Part shown: one piece after another, positions 1 to 10,747 of the stretch | Numbering within the stretch: the stretch's first letter is position 1 | How the letters are laid out: each line of letters starts with the position of its first letter | NCBI RefSeq assembly: GCF_963678635.1 | Contig: NC_087065.1 | Span: 39,869,430-39,933,429, forward strand | DNA length: 64,000 nt | Source: Symsagittifera roscoffensis | Lineage: Eukaryota; Xenacoelomorpha; Acoela; Convolutidae | Reading direction: 5' to 3' | Position numbers and translations under genes: made by a program | The notes under the pieces: model-generated | Database searches by the model: none | Told to the model about the DNA's origin: nothing | Seen by the model: the letters and a program-made list of their open reading frames with translations, nothing else

Positions 1-2100
1 TAAGTGTTAGGTTTTTCATGCAACGCAACAATGAATGACTAATCACATTGAAAAATATTCTGACATCATTAAAAATACTTCAGGCTAATGAAATCGACTC
101 AACAAGTATCCCTCGAACTCAAACAGTTGAATGAAGAAACAATAACGTCACGGGTGGCTAATAACAGAAAAGAAGAAATAACATTAATGGAGTCGGAATC
201 TTCTATGAGGGGAAAAAACTCAGTTTCATTTAAATTTTCATTTCTCAGTTAAGTATGTTTTTAGCTGGGGAAAAATGGTTTCCACGGGTAGAAAGACTCA
301 GGAAAATATTAAAAAGGATGAATCCGTGTTTCAACAGCCTCAATGGTAATAATACTAAAATTGTTTAAAAAAACAGGACAAATTGAGCAGGTTGATCTAA
401 CCATGCAGAAGAAAAGACACGTAACGTACACTGATGGTATTTAGTATTCAGTTCAGCTCAGTTATTGACAAAAACAATAAAAAAGAACGAGACTAAATTT
501 TTCCACAGGCCTCTGTGCCAAAAGGCTTTCCTCTGGCCTGAGGGAAATATTAAAAAATGGGAGAGGGGAGATGAGGGGTAATTTCACGCTGGAACAAGTT
601 GGCAGCGGTTTTGGAACGGAAATAGCGCAAATTTTTGAACTGCTTGCTGGAAAACCGCCGGTTTCTTACTTCAATGCAACTTGGTGGCACAATTTTTTTA
701 GAGTAAATATTACCACAAGGAAAATTATAAGTATCACTAGCAATGCAAGTTAAGTAAGTATTTTGCCGCTCCGCAAAAAAAACTGAGATGAGAAGTCTGA
801 ATGGTAGAAAAAATTAGCTTGATTAGCTGAATAACTTAACTGCCCTGTTGTTGCCTGTGAAAAAAAAGGGAAATAAATTCCGTGGTTATCTACAACTTCC
901 ATTATCTAAAAGCGGATGGAAATTTTTGAATAATTAAACATTTAATCAAAAAGAATCGAAAATCGAGCTTTATTTGTGTGCAGCTTAGATTCATCTGACG
1001 TCAGAATTGAAGACAGACAAGGCGGAAATTTTATGCGAAGGAAAAAAATAGCATTTTTTTCTTATTAAAAAGATAAATCGCAGTCGTAATGAGGTTGAAA
1101 AGCACTAACATAAAGAGGAAAAGATAAAATAAAAAAGTATAAAATGGCCATGAAAATGGTAAGTTCTTACCATTACTTGCAATGCAAAAAACCCTCATTC
1201 ACATTTTGGAGCTGAGGGAGAAAAATTAATTTCGACCGTTATCTATTTTATCACAGACAAAAATATATAGATAAGGTAAAAATACAACTACGTTTGACGA
1301 GCGATGGGAAAAGAAAGGCTCTTCTTTTTAGATAAATTGGAAGCCCAGCACTGTTTTTACAAAGGGCCTTTCAAGTAGATATAAAAAAGCAGGCAGGTAT
1401 ATTGTACAGCTAGCGGCACACTTTTAAGCTTAGAAAAAATAAATGACGGAAAAATAGTTTCAAAGACAACCATTTTAGCATCAGGTTCTTTTATTTTTCA
1501 TGGCAAATACAGGATACAAAATGAGTTAAAAACGGCAAAAAAGATGTTATAATTTTGCATGCTGAATAGCTCGGTTTAAAAGATAATTTCACTGAAGCGA
1601 AATGATTTAATTGTGGAAAAATAAGGCTTTTCCTTGATCAAAAATAAGGCTCTTTCTTGGTTTCTACGACGTTTTATTTCATCAGCGTTCATCGATTTTG
1701 GCCTCTAGCAACATTGGCTTTCAGAATATCAAAAAAAAGCCAACAAAAGAATCCAACTAGGAAAGTATGTTCCGACCACAGTTTTTGTTTAAGTATACAG
1801 CAGAAATTAATTTTTTCCTGTAAATAAAAGTTTTCTTGCAAAATTAGACTTTCTATCAAGAAGAGTTGTCAAAATTATTCAGTGTTTTTTTTCTGTTTTT
1901 TAAAAGTATGTAATTCAGATAATGGTATACTTATATAATATATTACGCAACTGCTCAGATTTTTTAAGCAAAAAATGGTTTCTCTCAATAATTTCTCTTA
2001 CCAGCGATTAATTTTTGGTTCGGATTAATAAAACGGATCAATAAAATCAATCATCTTAAACAATAATCAATTGTTCAGATGTTGTTGCAAACAATTGCTC
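1..2100. other. A+T-rich DNA, no gene recognised
   Basis: No exon with convincing splice sites and no family motif is visible. A 60-codon open frame at 571-753 (+) shows no recognisable domain and is probably chance. The only repeat signal is a TGTTCCGACC motif near 1768, which resembles the ends of MITEs found further right. Confidence 0.5.
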
Positions 2101-2108
2101 GTCGCTGA

Positions 2109-2351
2109 AATAAAGAGGCCTTAACAACATTTGGGTCTGAAAATCAAAAACTTCCAGCCGACGTTGAAAGTATCGTGACGTTGAAATATGCTTTTTGGGG
2201 CCGAAATCACAGTGGGAAGGGCTTCAATGTGATGCATCAGTTGAAACCCTGCGCCGCATCTAAAATCTGGCAGAAACATCCTCTCACACAAAAGTGCTTC
2301 ACCACTCTTTCGAGAATGGTGAGGACGACAAGAGGTTTGACAAAACATTAA
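2109..2351 (+). other. Unassigned open frame, possible exon or decayed element
   Basis: An 80-codon stop-free frame runs from just after a TGA at 2106 to a TAA at 2349. Base composition is less A+T rich than its surroundings and the amino-acid mix is balanced, with few homopolymeric lysines (it includes the segment KYAFWGRNHSGKGFNVMHQL). There is no ATG near its start, so it would have to be an internal or terminal exon, or a remnant of a mobile element. The opposite strand is also open over the same stretch, which weakens the call. No family is recognised. Confidence 0.2.
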
Positions 2352-2569
2352 GAACGCAAAACTCAGAATATTCTGGCTGCTCTGTAAATTGTTGCAAAAG
2401 TTTTGTCAATCAAACAGACAAAACCAAAAAAAAAACTAAATCTTTGGAATATTTTCAGATTTGCTGAAATTCCCTAAAAAAAATTTTTTTTTTAAATTAG
2501 GAATGGAAATAGTTTTTTGCGGGGTTTAATTTGCCCTTTGCGGCAGACATTCAGATAAACTTTAAATTT

Positions 2570-4060
2570 TGTAGTGATTCAGATAATTGCTAAAATTTAT
2601 AATATGCTGCGAATTTAAGTTGACACGATTTGAATTACTAACTTTTAAGACAAGATGAATTACTAACTGTCGAGTTTATAGGACAAGATGTAGCAAATTA
2701 TTAGGTCAAAAAGGTGCTTTTAGGTTGTAAAGAAATTTTGATACGGTTTTTATGAGCAAAAATTACGACGTCAAAAAAGCAACTTTATAATAATTAGTTT
2801 CATTCAGCTTCGTTGACCAAAAAGAATACTGCCAACAATTTAGCTTTAACTATTATATTCTTTGTTACATTTTATAATATGATGCGAATTTAAGTTAACA
2901 CAGTTTGCAGCAATTCAGGAAAATTGAGCAAATCTGCAGCAAAAAACGTTGTTCATGTATATTTTTGCGGTGTCAAGGTTTTCAACCGTTAAAACGTAAT
3001 TTTTGCTGAAGAAAAAGTGTTCACTTTTGTTTTATAGTTAATACCAAACTGTTGACAATATCGAAGATCTTGAGCAAAACAATTGGACAAAAAACGTGCT
3101 TTTAGGTTATAAAGAATATTTTACGAGCTGAAATGCGTGAAAAAAAAATACGACGTCAAAAAAGCAACTTTATAATAATTAATTTCACTCAGCTTCGTTT
3201 ACCAAAAAGAAAATTGCCAACAATTTAACATCAACTAATATATTCTATAATAATTTTTAAAATATGATGCGAGCTATTTGATACTGTATGACACGGTTTG
3301 TAAAATATGACACGGTTTGTAGAAATTCAAGAAAATTAAGCGAATCTGCAGTGAAAAACGTTGTTCACGCAAATTTTTGCGGTTTCAGGTTTTCAACCGT
3401 TAAAGCGTAATTTCTGCTGAACAAAAAGTATTCACTCGTTGTTTTATAATTGATACCAATTTAATGACAATGTCGATGTCGTTGAGCAAAATTATTGGCC
3501 AAAAGGGTGCTTTTAGGTTATAAAAAATATTTTTGACTCGGTTTTTACGAGCTGAAATGCGTGAAAAAAATTCGACGTCAAAAAAGCAACTTTATAATAA
3601 TTACTTTCACTCAGCTTCGTTGACCAAAAATAAAACTGCCAACAATATAGCATCAACTATAAAGTTTTTTGTTAAATTTCATATTATGATGCGAGCTAAA
3701 GTTAACACATTTTATAGCAATTCAGAATAGTTCAACAAATTTGCAGCCAAAAACGTTGTTCACGAATATTTTTGCGGTTTTAAAGTTTTCAACCGTAAAA
3801 AACGTAATTCCTTCTGAACAAAAATTATTCACTCGTTTTTTTGTAGTTAATACTACTAAATTGTTGACAATGTCGATGACCTTGAGCAAAATAATTGGTC
3901 CAAAAACGTTTTTGTAGATTATAAAGAATAATTTTTACGAGCTGAAATTTTTTACGAGCTGAAGTGAAGTGAGTGAAAAAAATGTGGTCGAAAAAGGAAG
4001 TTTATAATATTTCCTTTCATTTAGCTTCGTTGTCCAAGAAGAATTCAATTTGTATTAGCT
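2570..4060. repeat. Decayed tandem repeat, unit about 385-420 bp, 3.7 copies
   Basis: The motif GACGTCAAAAAAGCAACTTT recurs at 2767, 3152 and 3573, with a degenerate form near 3986. The motif AACGTTGTTCA recurs near 2945, 3356 and 3752. Between these anchors the same order of sub-motifs is kept: TTTTCAACCGTTAAA, then GTGCTTTTAGGTTATAAA, then CTCAGCTTCGTT. The copies differ by many substitutions and small indels, so this is an old array. Short open frames inside it, such as 3533-3730, are not genes. Confidence 0.85.
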
Positions 4061-5760
4061 AAGAAGAATGCCAATTTTTCATTAGCTACAAAACAGCTTG
4101 TTTCACAGAGGAGCAAAGATAAGTTTGTTTAAGCACTTGGCAAGATTGCTTGCCCCACCAAAGTGAGATGAGAGTTTTCGGTACAAACTTTTTCATTTCA
4201 AAAAAATTGCAACTGGTTTTTCTGGAAACTTTTTTTTCTGATTGTGACAGGGTATTAAATTTTTGTCAAATTGTAAAAAAAATCGTTTTTTCTGCTCCCT
4301 CGTAAAACAAGCTATTTAAAAAATTCAAATTGAAATTTGCATTTTTTCAAAACTAAGCTTTTTTTGAAAACTGTAAAACCACATATGCAAAAAAAATGGA
4401 AAAAAAGTTTTTTTCTTAAAAAATGGTTCGGACTAAAACTTTGAAGCTCGAAAATTTATTCAGTCGCTTTTGAAAAAATAACTTCATCAATGAATTATTT
4501 GGTATTAAAAGAAAACCAATTATAATGTTTCTGTCATTCAACAAAAAAATTCAACTGCTTACTTTGCAAATTGCACAAAAAGTTCATATTTGTGTCACTG
4601 TGGTTTCTGCTACTCTGCGAAATTTTATGATTCACGTATTTAATCAGGGTTTAATTTTTATTAAATAATTGCTTTGATTATAATACTTACTAATAATTAA
4701 ACATTTAAGAAAAATATTCAAAATTTAAAAAAATTCAAAATAATTTAAAACAAAAGAATGTGAATATGTAATGAAAATATAATGAATAGAAACACTGAAT
4801 ATTTTTGTAATAGCATAATTAATTCACACAACAACTCTGATAATAATTGGTCGTTTTTAGCAAAATTTTACAAGTAATATTAAATGCGTGGGGGCAAAAT
4901 AAATTTTCAACCAAGAATTTAAAGTTTTGTCTTAGGTACAAAAACTGCGTAAATTGAAAATGGTGAACAATTTTTCTATTTTAGCAACATATATCTATTG
5001 AATGAGGGCTCAAAAACAGCTCTCATTTCTGTCGCTCGGGTCTCGGATAAAAAATATCAAACATTTGTGTAGGTTTTTCATCTACACTAGAAGTACAAAT
5101 ACTCAAGCTGTTAAGCCTCCGACCAATTTTTGAGATTTAGACATTGAATACTCTCACCTTGATACATCAGATAAAAAAAATAACTCAAAAACCAATAACT
5201 TTTTGATTGAATTGCGGAATGGAGCAAAACCTTAAGTAATCAATCGCCAAAAAATACTAGCATCAAAAAAGTTAAAGCCTATTCCGTGTTCAGTTAATGA
5301 CCAAGTGGTGCAAGTTTTTTTTGCATTTTCTATGCTTGCAAATATACCTAAAATTACTGCTATACAAACCACTTAATCTGTAAGAAGCAAACCAATAATG
5401 AAACACTAACTCCAAGCAATTCCCCAGAAACAAAAAGAATTAAACCCTACTGCATCACTTCGAAGCCATTTTTAAAATGTATCATTTACCAGATACTGAT
5501 TTTCACTTCTCTTTTCTCAAAGTTACGCTTAGCTCTAATTAAATTTTAGAATGAAATTTTCTAAAAATAGATGTACCATTAAAATCTCGTTGCTGAAAAA
5601 CGCGTTGAAAGTGTTGAACTTAATCTGAACGTGTTTGGACACTTGAGATGTTTCCTTTTACCAATGCTTTGACTGATTTTTCATTTTGGTACAAATGAAC
5701 GTTGGTACAAATGGGACATCACCGCTTTGACAACACACTGAGTTAAAGGTTCTTTCAGTC
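4061..5760. other. A+T-rich DNA, no feature recognised
   Basis: Long A and T runs and frequent stops in all frames. No exon, RNA gene or repeat copy could be supported here. Confidence 0.5.
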
Positions 5761-5765
5761 TTCGT

Positions 5766-6240
5766 GTCTACCAAGTGTATCGAGACAGTTCAGTCGTTGA
5801 AGCTTGGATTTCGATCAAATCGAAACAGTGTAGGCCCACTCCTGCTAGATCTGTTCGTCGAAATTACAAATTACACAGAGACGTTGGCCTCTCTGAAAAC
5901 CTTAATTCGGGGAAGTCTATACAAAGAAGAACAGCAAGACTGACACAGGAAAACATAGATATTGCCATCATGGGAACTCGACAGTTTTCGAAAATCATCA
6001 ATAACCCAGCACAATAATTGGGGTTTCTGGGATTCGCAGAGGACCTATGAAAGGCTATCCTACCTCTCTAAGCATAGGTTCTTCAATTTTTTCAAGAATT
6101 TTGAAACAAGGTTTAAAAATTGTACCTTAAATATTAGAGAAAAGATACAAATTTAAAGCTGCTGATTTTCAGCTTCACTGAGTATTTGCTGAATTAATTT
6201 TGAAGACAATGCATCAAAAAGACGAGATGAGGAAGAATGC
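5766..6240 (+). pseudogene. Tc1/IS630-type transposase relic (HTH plus start of next domain)
   Basis: The first frame (5775-6017) reads like the helix-turn-helix and linker of eukaryotic Tc1/IS630-like transposases: a PTPARSVRRNYK stretch, then ENLNSGKS, then an RRTARLTQENID linker, which resembles the common 'KSGRPRTARTEENI' form. After a frame change near 6020 the next segment reads RRGPMKGYPTSLSIGSS, then ILKQGLKIVP, then FAELILKTM. This matches the usual order 'R..S..LGIS..S..RILK..LK.YPY' followed by 'FAEW.L'. In-frame stops interrupt it at about 6130 and 6179. No DDE catalytic domain follows, so the copy is dead and truncated. Confidence 0.5.
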
Positions 6241-6477
6241 ATTGAAAATAAATAAATCGCGTTATATTACATCAAAAAAATTGAGTTATGTTTACTTATT
6301 ACAAAAAAAAAACAATCTAAGTTCGTCCATTAATTATTTGATGTCACTGTAGATTTCATGCTTCTACGCAAGTAGACAAAAGTATTGCAAATTTAAATTT
6401 TTACTCTCCAACGCCTGTTTTCAATCTCCATTTGGACAATATTTAATTCAATTTTAGCAAAAACTTTACATAGACCT

Positions 6478-7012
6478 TAAGCAAATGATCAGATCTACGA
6501 TCTATGAAATTATCATTTTTTGGTTTCAAGACTTATCAAGGCAACGCTGGTCTGAAAATGCCAGGTTTCCTCGTTTAAACTAAGTTTTACATTGTATTGA
6601 ACACTTTCTCAAATAAGTGAAGTAAAATAGATTTTCATATGACGTGAAACATTCTCAGCGAGAAAATTAAATTAATCAGAATGAAAAGTTTACTAAACTC
6701 TGCTGTTTCTTAGTTTTTCACGCGGATTGAATAGATTACAAAGACCAAAAGCAAATTATCAGATCTACCGTCTATGAAATTATCATTATTTGGCTTCAAA
6801 GACCTATCAAGGCAACCCGGGGGGTCTGAAAATGCCAGGTTTCCTCATCCAAACTAAGTTTTGAAGTGTATTGAACTCTTTCTCGAAAAAGCGAATTAAA
6901 TAAAGTTTTTGATGCGACATGAAACATTCTCAGCGAGAAAATCAAATTAATCAGTGTGAAAAGTTTATTAAACTTGGCTGCTTTGTACATTTTCCAGCGG
7001 ACTGAAAAACCT
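6478..7012. repeat. Tandem duplication, two copies, period about 270 bp
   Basis: CAGATCTAC begins at 6490 and again at 6760, and each is followed by a similar series: TATGAAATTATCATT, TATCAAGGCAAC, GAAAATGCCAGGTTTCCTC, then GAAACATTCTCAGCGAGAAA. The second copy has a run of seven G where the first has two. Frames in it, for example 6796-6990 on minus, are incidental. Confidence 0.85.
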
Positions 7013-7257
7013 AGTGCAGACGAAGAAATATGACATTTTCCTACCCGGATTATTTTGAATAATCTTTTAACCCAAATACTGATAATTTCATAGAAGGCTG
7101 CTATGATATTTTTTTGTTCTCTTTTAAAATTTGATCAAAATTGATGTGAATATTGTGCAATAAGGACATTGGAAACAGGCATTTTAGAGATTAAAAATTG
7201 AATTAGCGCTTATTTTTGGCCACTGGTGTATCCTATTTCATTCTGATTTCAAACTCT

Positions 7258-7805
7258 AAACAAGACTGCTCGTATCAGGGCGAAGCCCTGAATGTTCCGA
7301 CTGCGTTTTAAGGTTTATAGAGCTGTAATAACATTAAAAAATTTAATGAAATAAAACAAAATAAAAAAAAATTCTAATTTTTGAAATTTTTAAATGAAAA
7401 TCATCCCCCCCACACGCCATATAAACTACAGAAGGATAGATTTCGCTCCTTGCAACAAACCAATTATGGCACATAAGCTTCTTCTAACCAATTTGGAACG
7501 AACAATTTCTAAGACGGATTAACTCTCCGCTTACGCGTTAATAGCGCGAAATATATCGCGCGTTAATTGTCCCAAATTGGCCAAAATGGCAATCTTTAAA
7601 CCCCCGTAACTTTACGAAAAATGATCACAGGTGAAATATTTTTTCAAATTTGAGCTCAGGACAACAATACCTTTCGCATGATGTAAAAAAACTCCGTCAA
7701 AAATGGCTAGTTGAAAAGTCGAAATTTGTCTGAAGAAAAAAAAACCCACCCCGAGCACAATTATTCCGTTACTTTCGTATCGAAAGTCGGAACAATAACA
7801 GCTCG
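7258..7805 (+). mobile_element. MITE-like element with TGTTCCGAC ends (family A, copy 1)
   Basis: The left end carries AATGTTCCGAC at about 7291. The right end carries the inverse GTCGGAACAAT at 7786. A directly repeated GCTCGTAT lies just outside both (about 7268 and 7801). The interior has no coding capacity. It matches 30728-31190 over more than 350 bp, including the unusual stretch GACGGATTAACTCTCCGCTT followed by alternating GCGC and TATA palindromes. The element type is not known; a non-autonomous DNA transposon is inferred. Confidence 0.6.
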
Positions 7806-7839
7806 TATGCAATTCGTATGTAACATGCAGAGCACACTG

Positions 7840-7997
7840 AAACAACACGTGCAATCTGAAAAAAGAAATCTGAAAAAACCTAAAGTTGATTTTTCAGATA
7901 TGCATCTCACATGCCAAACGAGCTGATTTTTATTGGATTTGAAATCGATATAAGAGAAAAAACAATCAAGCAAGCAAAATGATGATTAATTCGTATA
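7840..7997 (+). repeat. Left part of a foldback-family copy split by a Tc1-like insertion
   Basis: From ACACGTGCAATCTGA onward this stretch aligns with the right arm of the large inverted repeat at 9860-10070. Shared features are a TTTTATTGGATTTGAAATC-like segment and CAATCAAGCAAGCAA. The alignment resumes at 8728, after the Tc1-like MITE, so this copy was interrupted by that insertion. Confidence 0.6.
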
Positions 7998-8727
7998 CAG
8001 TGCTGATTTAAATTATCCGGACAAAACGAACAAAACTTGAATTTTCAAATGCGTTTTTCTCAAATTGGGTTGAGATTAGACAAAAAGTGAAGAGGACAAA
8101 AGTTGCTTAGAATTTCGCCAGAATTAATATGGTGCCATTTTTTCTCCGAAATTCTCAACAAAACTTTTACCCCAAAAATGGGTCATTTTGGCTTTTTTCA
8201 ATTAATCAAGAATTACGCTGAAACTACTATGTTAATTGATAAAAAAATTATATCACAGGAAGCCTTTTACGCAGCTCAACAAAGTTTAAGAAGAGTTAAA
8301 TCTTCAAAAGTTTGCGCAAATTGTTTAAAATTTAATTTTAATCAAAAATTCTGGGTTTTATAGTAAAAATCACATTTATTGACTATCAAGTGAAAACTTT
8401 TTCTCTTATACTGGTTTTTGGAGATTTAACCCTTCTTAAACTTTGTTGAGCTGCGTAAAAGGCTTCCTGTGATATAATTTTTTTATCAATTAACAAAGTA
8501 GTTTCAGCGTAATTCTTGATTAATTGAAAAAAGCCAAAATGACCCATTTTTGGGGTAAAAATTTTGTTGAGAATTTCGGAGAAAAAATGGCACCATATTA
8601 ATTCTGGCGAAATCCTAAGCAACTTTTGTCCTCTTCACTTTTTGTCTAATCTCAACCCAATTTGAGAAAAACGCGTTTGAAAATTCAAGTTTTGTTCGTT
8701 TCGTCCGGATAATTTAAATCAGCACTG
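7998..8727. mobile_element. Palindromic Tc1/mariner-like MITE, 730 bp, TA target duplication
   Basis: The element begins CAGTGCTGATTTAAATTATC and ends with the exact inverse. It is flanked on both sides by TA (7996-7997 and 8728-8729), the hallmark of Tc1/mariner insertion. The two arms are near-perfect inverted repeats of about 310 bp (7998-8309 and 8417-8727) around an unpaired centre of about 105 bp. Each arm contains the same open frame (8103-8363 plus, 8386-8622 minus) because the arms are mirror copies. The frame has no transposase motif, so it is not called a gene. High arm identity suggests recent formation or gene conversion. Confidence 0.85.
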
Positions 8728-8830
8728 TATTAATCAACGTAATTGATCGTAGAGAATAATGGAAATAAGCCAAAATCAATTTCAACTTCTGAAGTCAAAC
8801 AACAAACAGAAAGGATCAGCATAGAATAAA
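8728..8830 (+). repeat. Right part of the interrupted foldback-family copy
   Basis: Resumes the alignment broken at 7997. AACTTCTGAAGTCAAACAAC corresponds to the AAATTCTGAAGTCAAACTGC stretch at about 10038 in the right arm of the big inverted repeat. Confidence 0.55.
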
Positions 8831-8879
8831 CCAGATTTGATTAGCATCTACATGAATAAACTCAGTATCAAAACAATAA

Positions 8880-9095
8880 AAGCAGAGCGGACGCCCAGTG
8901 TCCTCAAATTGTCGACGGTGGAAAGCACTTTTTCAACATTAGGGAATAAACCACCTGCCGAACACCTTGTTACTATTTTAGGAAACCCATTTTTGGCTGA
9001 CCGACTCAAAAAAATTAAAAGGATCAATATTAATTAAATTATAATGGGAAGCGCGCGCCAAAAGACGCGACAAAAAGGCTCAAAAAAGCTTATTT
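8880..9095. mobile_element. Fragment of a hAT-like non-autonomous element (family E)
   Basis: CCCATTTTTGGCTGACCGAC followed by GGGAAGCGCGCGCC matches the interior of the copies at 11758 and 36137. CAGAGCGGACGCCCAG at 8883 may be its degenerate end. A matching opposite end, CCTAGTTCCGCCCCCTG, occurs at about 10730. The large inverted repeat therefore may have been inserted into this element; that nesting is inference. Confidence 0.4.
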
Positions 9096-9120
9096 TTGGA
9101 TATATTTAAAAAAAACTTGA

Positions 9121-10508
9121 TTGCGGTGCAAAAAAAAAGTTAAATACAATTTTTCTAATGATTTGCAAGATTTTTTGCTCCCTTTGAGACAATTCAAGTG
9201 TTTTCAGTAATTTGGATAGTCTCTCGCTTCTCTATAGAAAATCTTAGATCCACTTGCTTCCGTAAATGGCAATTTTCACGCGAAGAGTTAAAGCGAACTA
9301 CGAACGAATCCAACTTTTTGTTAGTTTTGTCTTTGAATCTGATTGCCTTTTGCATTTTTGTTCACAAAAAAACTATGTCTTAATTAAAATCTTGTCTTTC
9401 CATTGAAACCTTGTTTTTGAGAGACCATTTTATGTTAATTCAAAATAACTGCATAATCTTTGTTCAATGCAATTCGAAAAAAGGTTATATTTGTTCATTG
9501 ACTGTTCAGTGTCGCGGTATAATTCATGTTTCAGTCTTTTTTCGTTCTAATATCAAAATCAATAAAGTATTGCTCAAATCTGGATAATTTCATGTTAATT
9601 TTTGTTTGCGGTTTGAATTTTGTTGACCAATTTCTGATAGAGTTTTTGATAGATTATGTCCCAATTAAGCAATAATTTGCTTGCTTGATCGAATTCTCTC
9701 TCATTCCCACTTCAATCCCAATAAAAGTCTGCTAGCACGCAATTGGTATTTAATTTGCAGAGCCAATTTGCAATGGTAAGTGACTAAACTAACGCGTGCG
9801 AACTGAAAAAAGTTTCTTCCAAAAGGTGAACTTTTTTTTAGCTCTAACTTATATCAGTCACTCAGCATTGCACGTGTGCTTTGAACTTTTTACGCCAATT
9901 GCGTTCGATCAAGATTTTATTTGGATTGAAATCAGAAAGAGAAAGAATTCAATCAAGCAAGCAAGGTATTGTTTCACTGGGAAAGTATTCAACATAATCG
10001 ATCAAAAACTCAATCAGAACTCGGTCAGCAGAAGTTTTAAATTCTGAAGTCAAACTGCAAACAAAAACTAACATAATTTTTTTTCAAATTTGAGCAAGAC
10101 TTGTTAGATTTTGATATCGAAATGAGAAAATATTGAAACATGAGTTGTTCCGTGACACCAAAAAGTCAATGAACAAACATAAACTCATTCTTTCAAAATT
10201 GTCTCTTGAAAATTAAGTTTCAATTGAGAAATAATATTTAAGATCAAACACAGTGTTTTGTGAAGGAAAAGGCAAAAGCCAATCAAATTCGAAGGCAAAA
10301 CTAACAAACAGTGTAATTCGTTCGTACTTGGCTTTAGCTCTTCGCGTGAAAATCGCTATGTCCAGAATCCAATCTTGGATTTTCTCAAGAGAAGCAAGAG
10401 ATTTTCCATATCAATAAAAAGGTTCGAATTTTCTCGAAGATAGCAAGTGATCTTCCAAATCCCTAAGAAAAACCTTCTTTGCCAAATTTTTTTGTAGTGC
10501 AAGCAAAT
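9121..10508. repeat. Large imperfect inverted repeat (foldback element), about 1.39 kb
   Basis: The left arm (9121-9795) and the right arm (9830-10508) are reverse complements along almost their full length, centred near 9814. Matching landmarks on left and right are TTTTCACGCGAAGAG at 9272 against CTCTTCGCGTGAAAA at 10339; TTGTTCATTGACT near 9492 against its inverse near 10166; and GCTTGCTTGATCGAATTC against its inverse near 9950. Identity looks like roughly 75-80 percent with indels. No protein motif is present, so the open frames 9198-9383 and 9796-10047 are not called. Transcription of either strand would give a long hairpin RNA. Confidence 0.85.
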
Positions 10509-10685
10509 TTGCAAGAAGATAATTAAAAACAGAAAACAAAAAAGCCAATTTGGTCGTAAAATATCCCAAAAAAATAGCTCAGAATGTCTTTCTGTTATTT
10601 TTATTTGATTGCGGCTAAGAAAATTGTTAAAACTGGGTCTTTAAAGTCAATTTGAAAAGTTAAAAAACAAATATTGCTGAACTTA

Positions 10686-10747
10686 AAAAAGTGGTCAACG
10701 AATCCGCTTCTACCCCCGCCCCAAAAAAAACCTAGTTCCGCCCCCTG
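10686..10747. mobile_element. Terminal fragment of hAT-like family E
   Basis: TACCCCCGCCCC followed by CCTAGTTCCGCCCCCTG is the inverse of the CAGGG(G)CGGAT(C)CAG type end seen at 11758 and 43167. It may be the far end of the element whose other part lies at 8880-9095. Confidence 0.4.

Noticed and set aside
571-753. 60-codon frame with ATG
   Set aside because: It is short, with no domain and no splice or start context. It is at the length expected by chance.
8103-8622. Two near-identical frames facing each other
   Set aside because: They are mirror copies within the palindromic MITE and contain no transposase motif.
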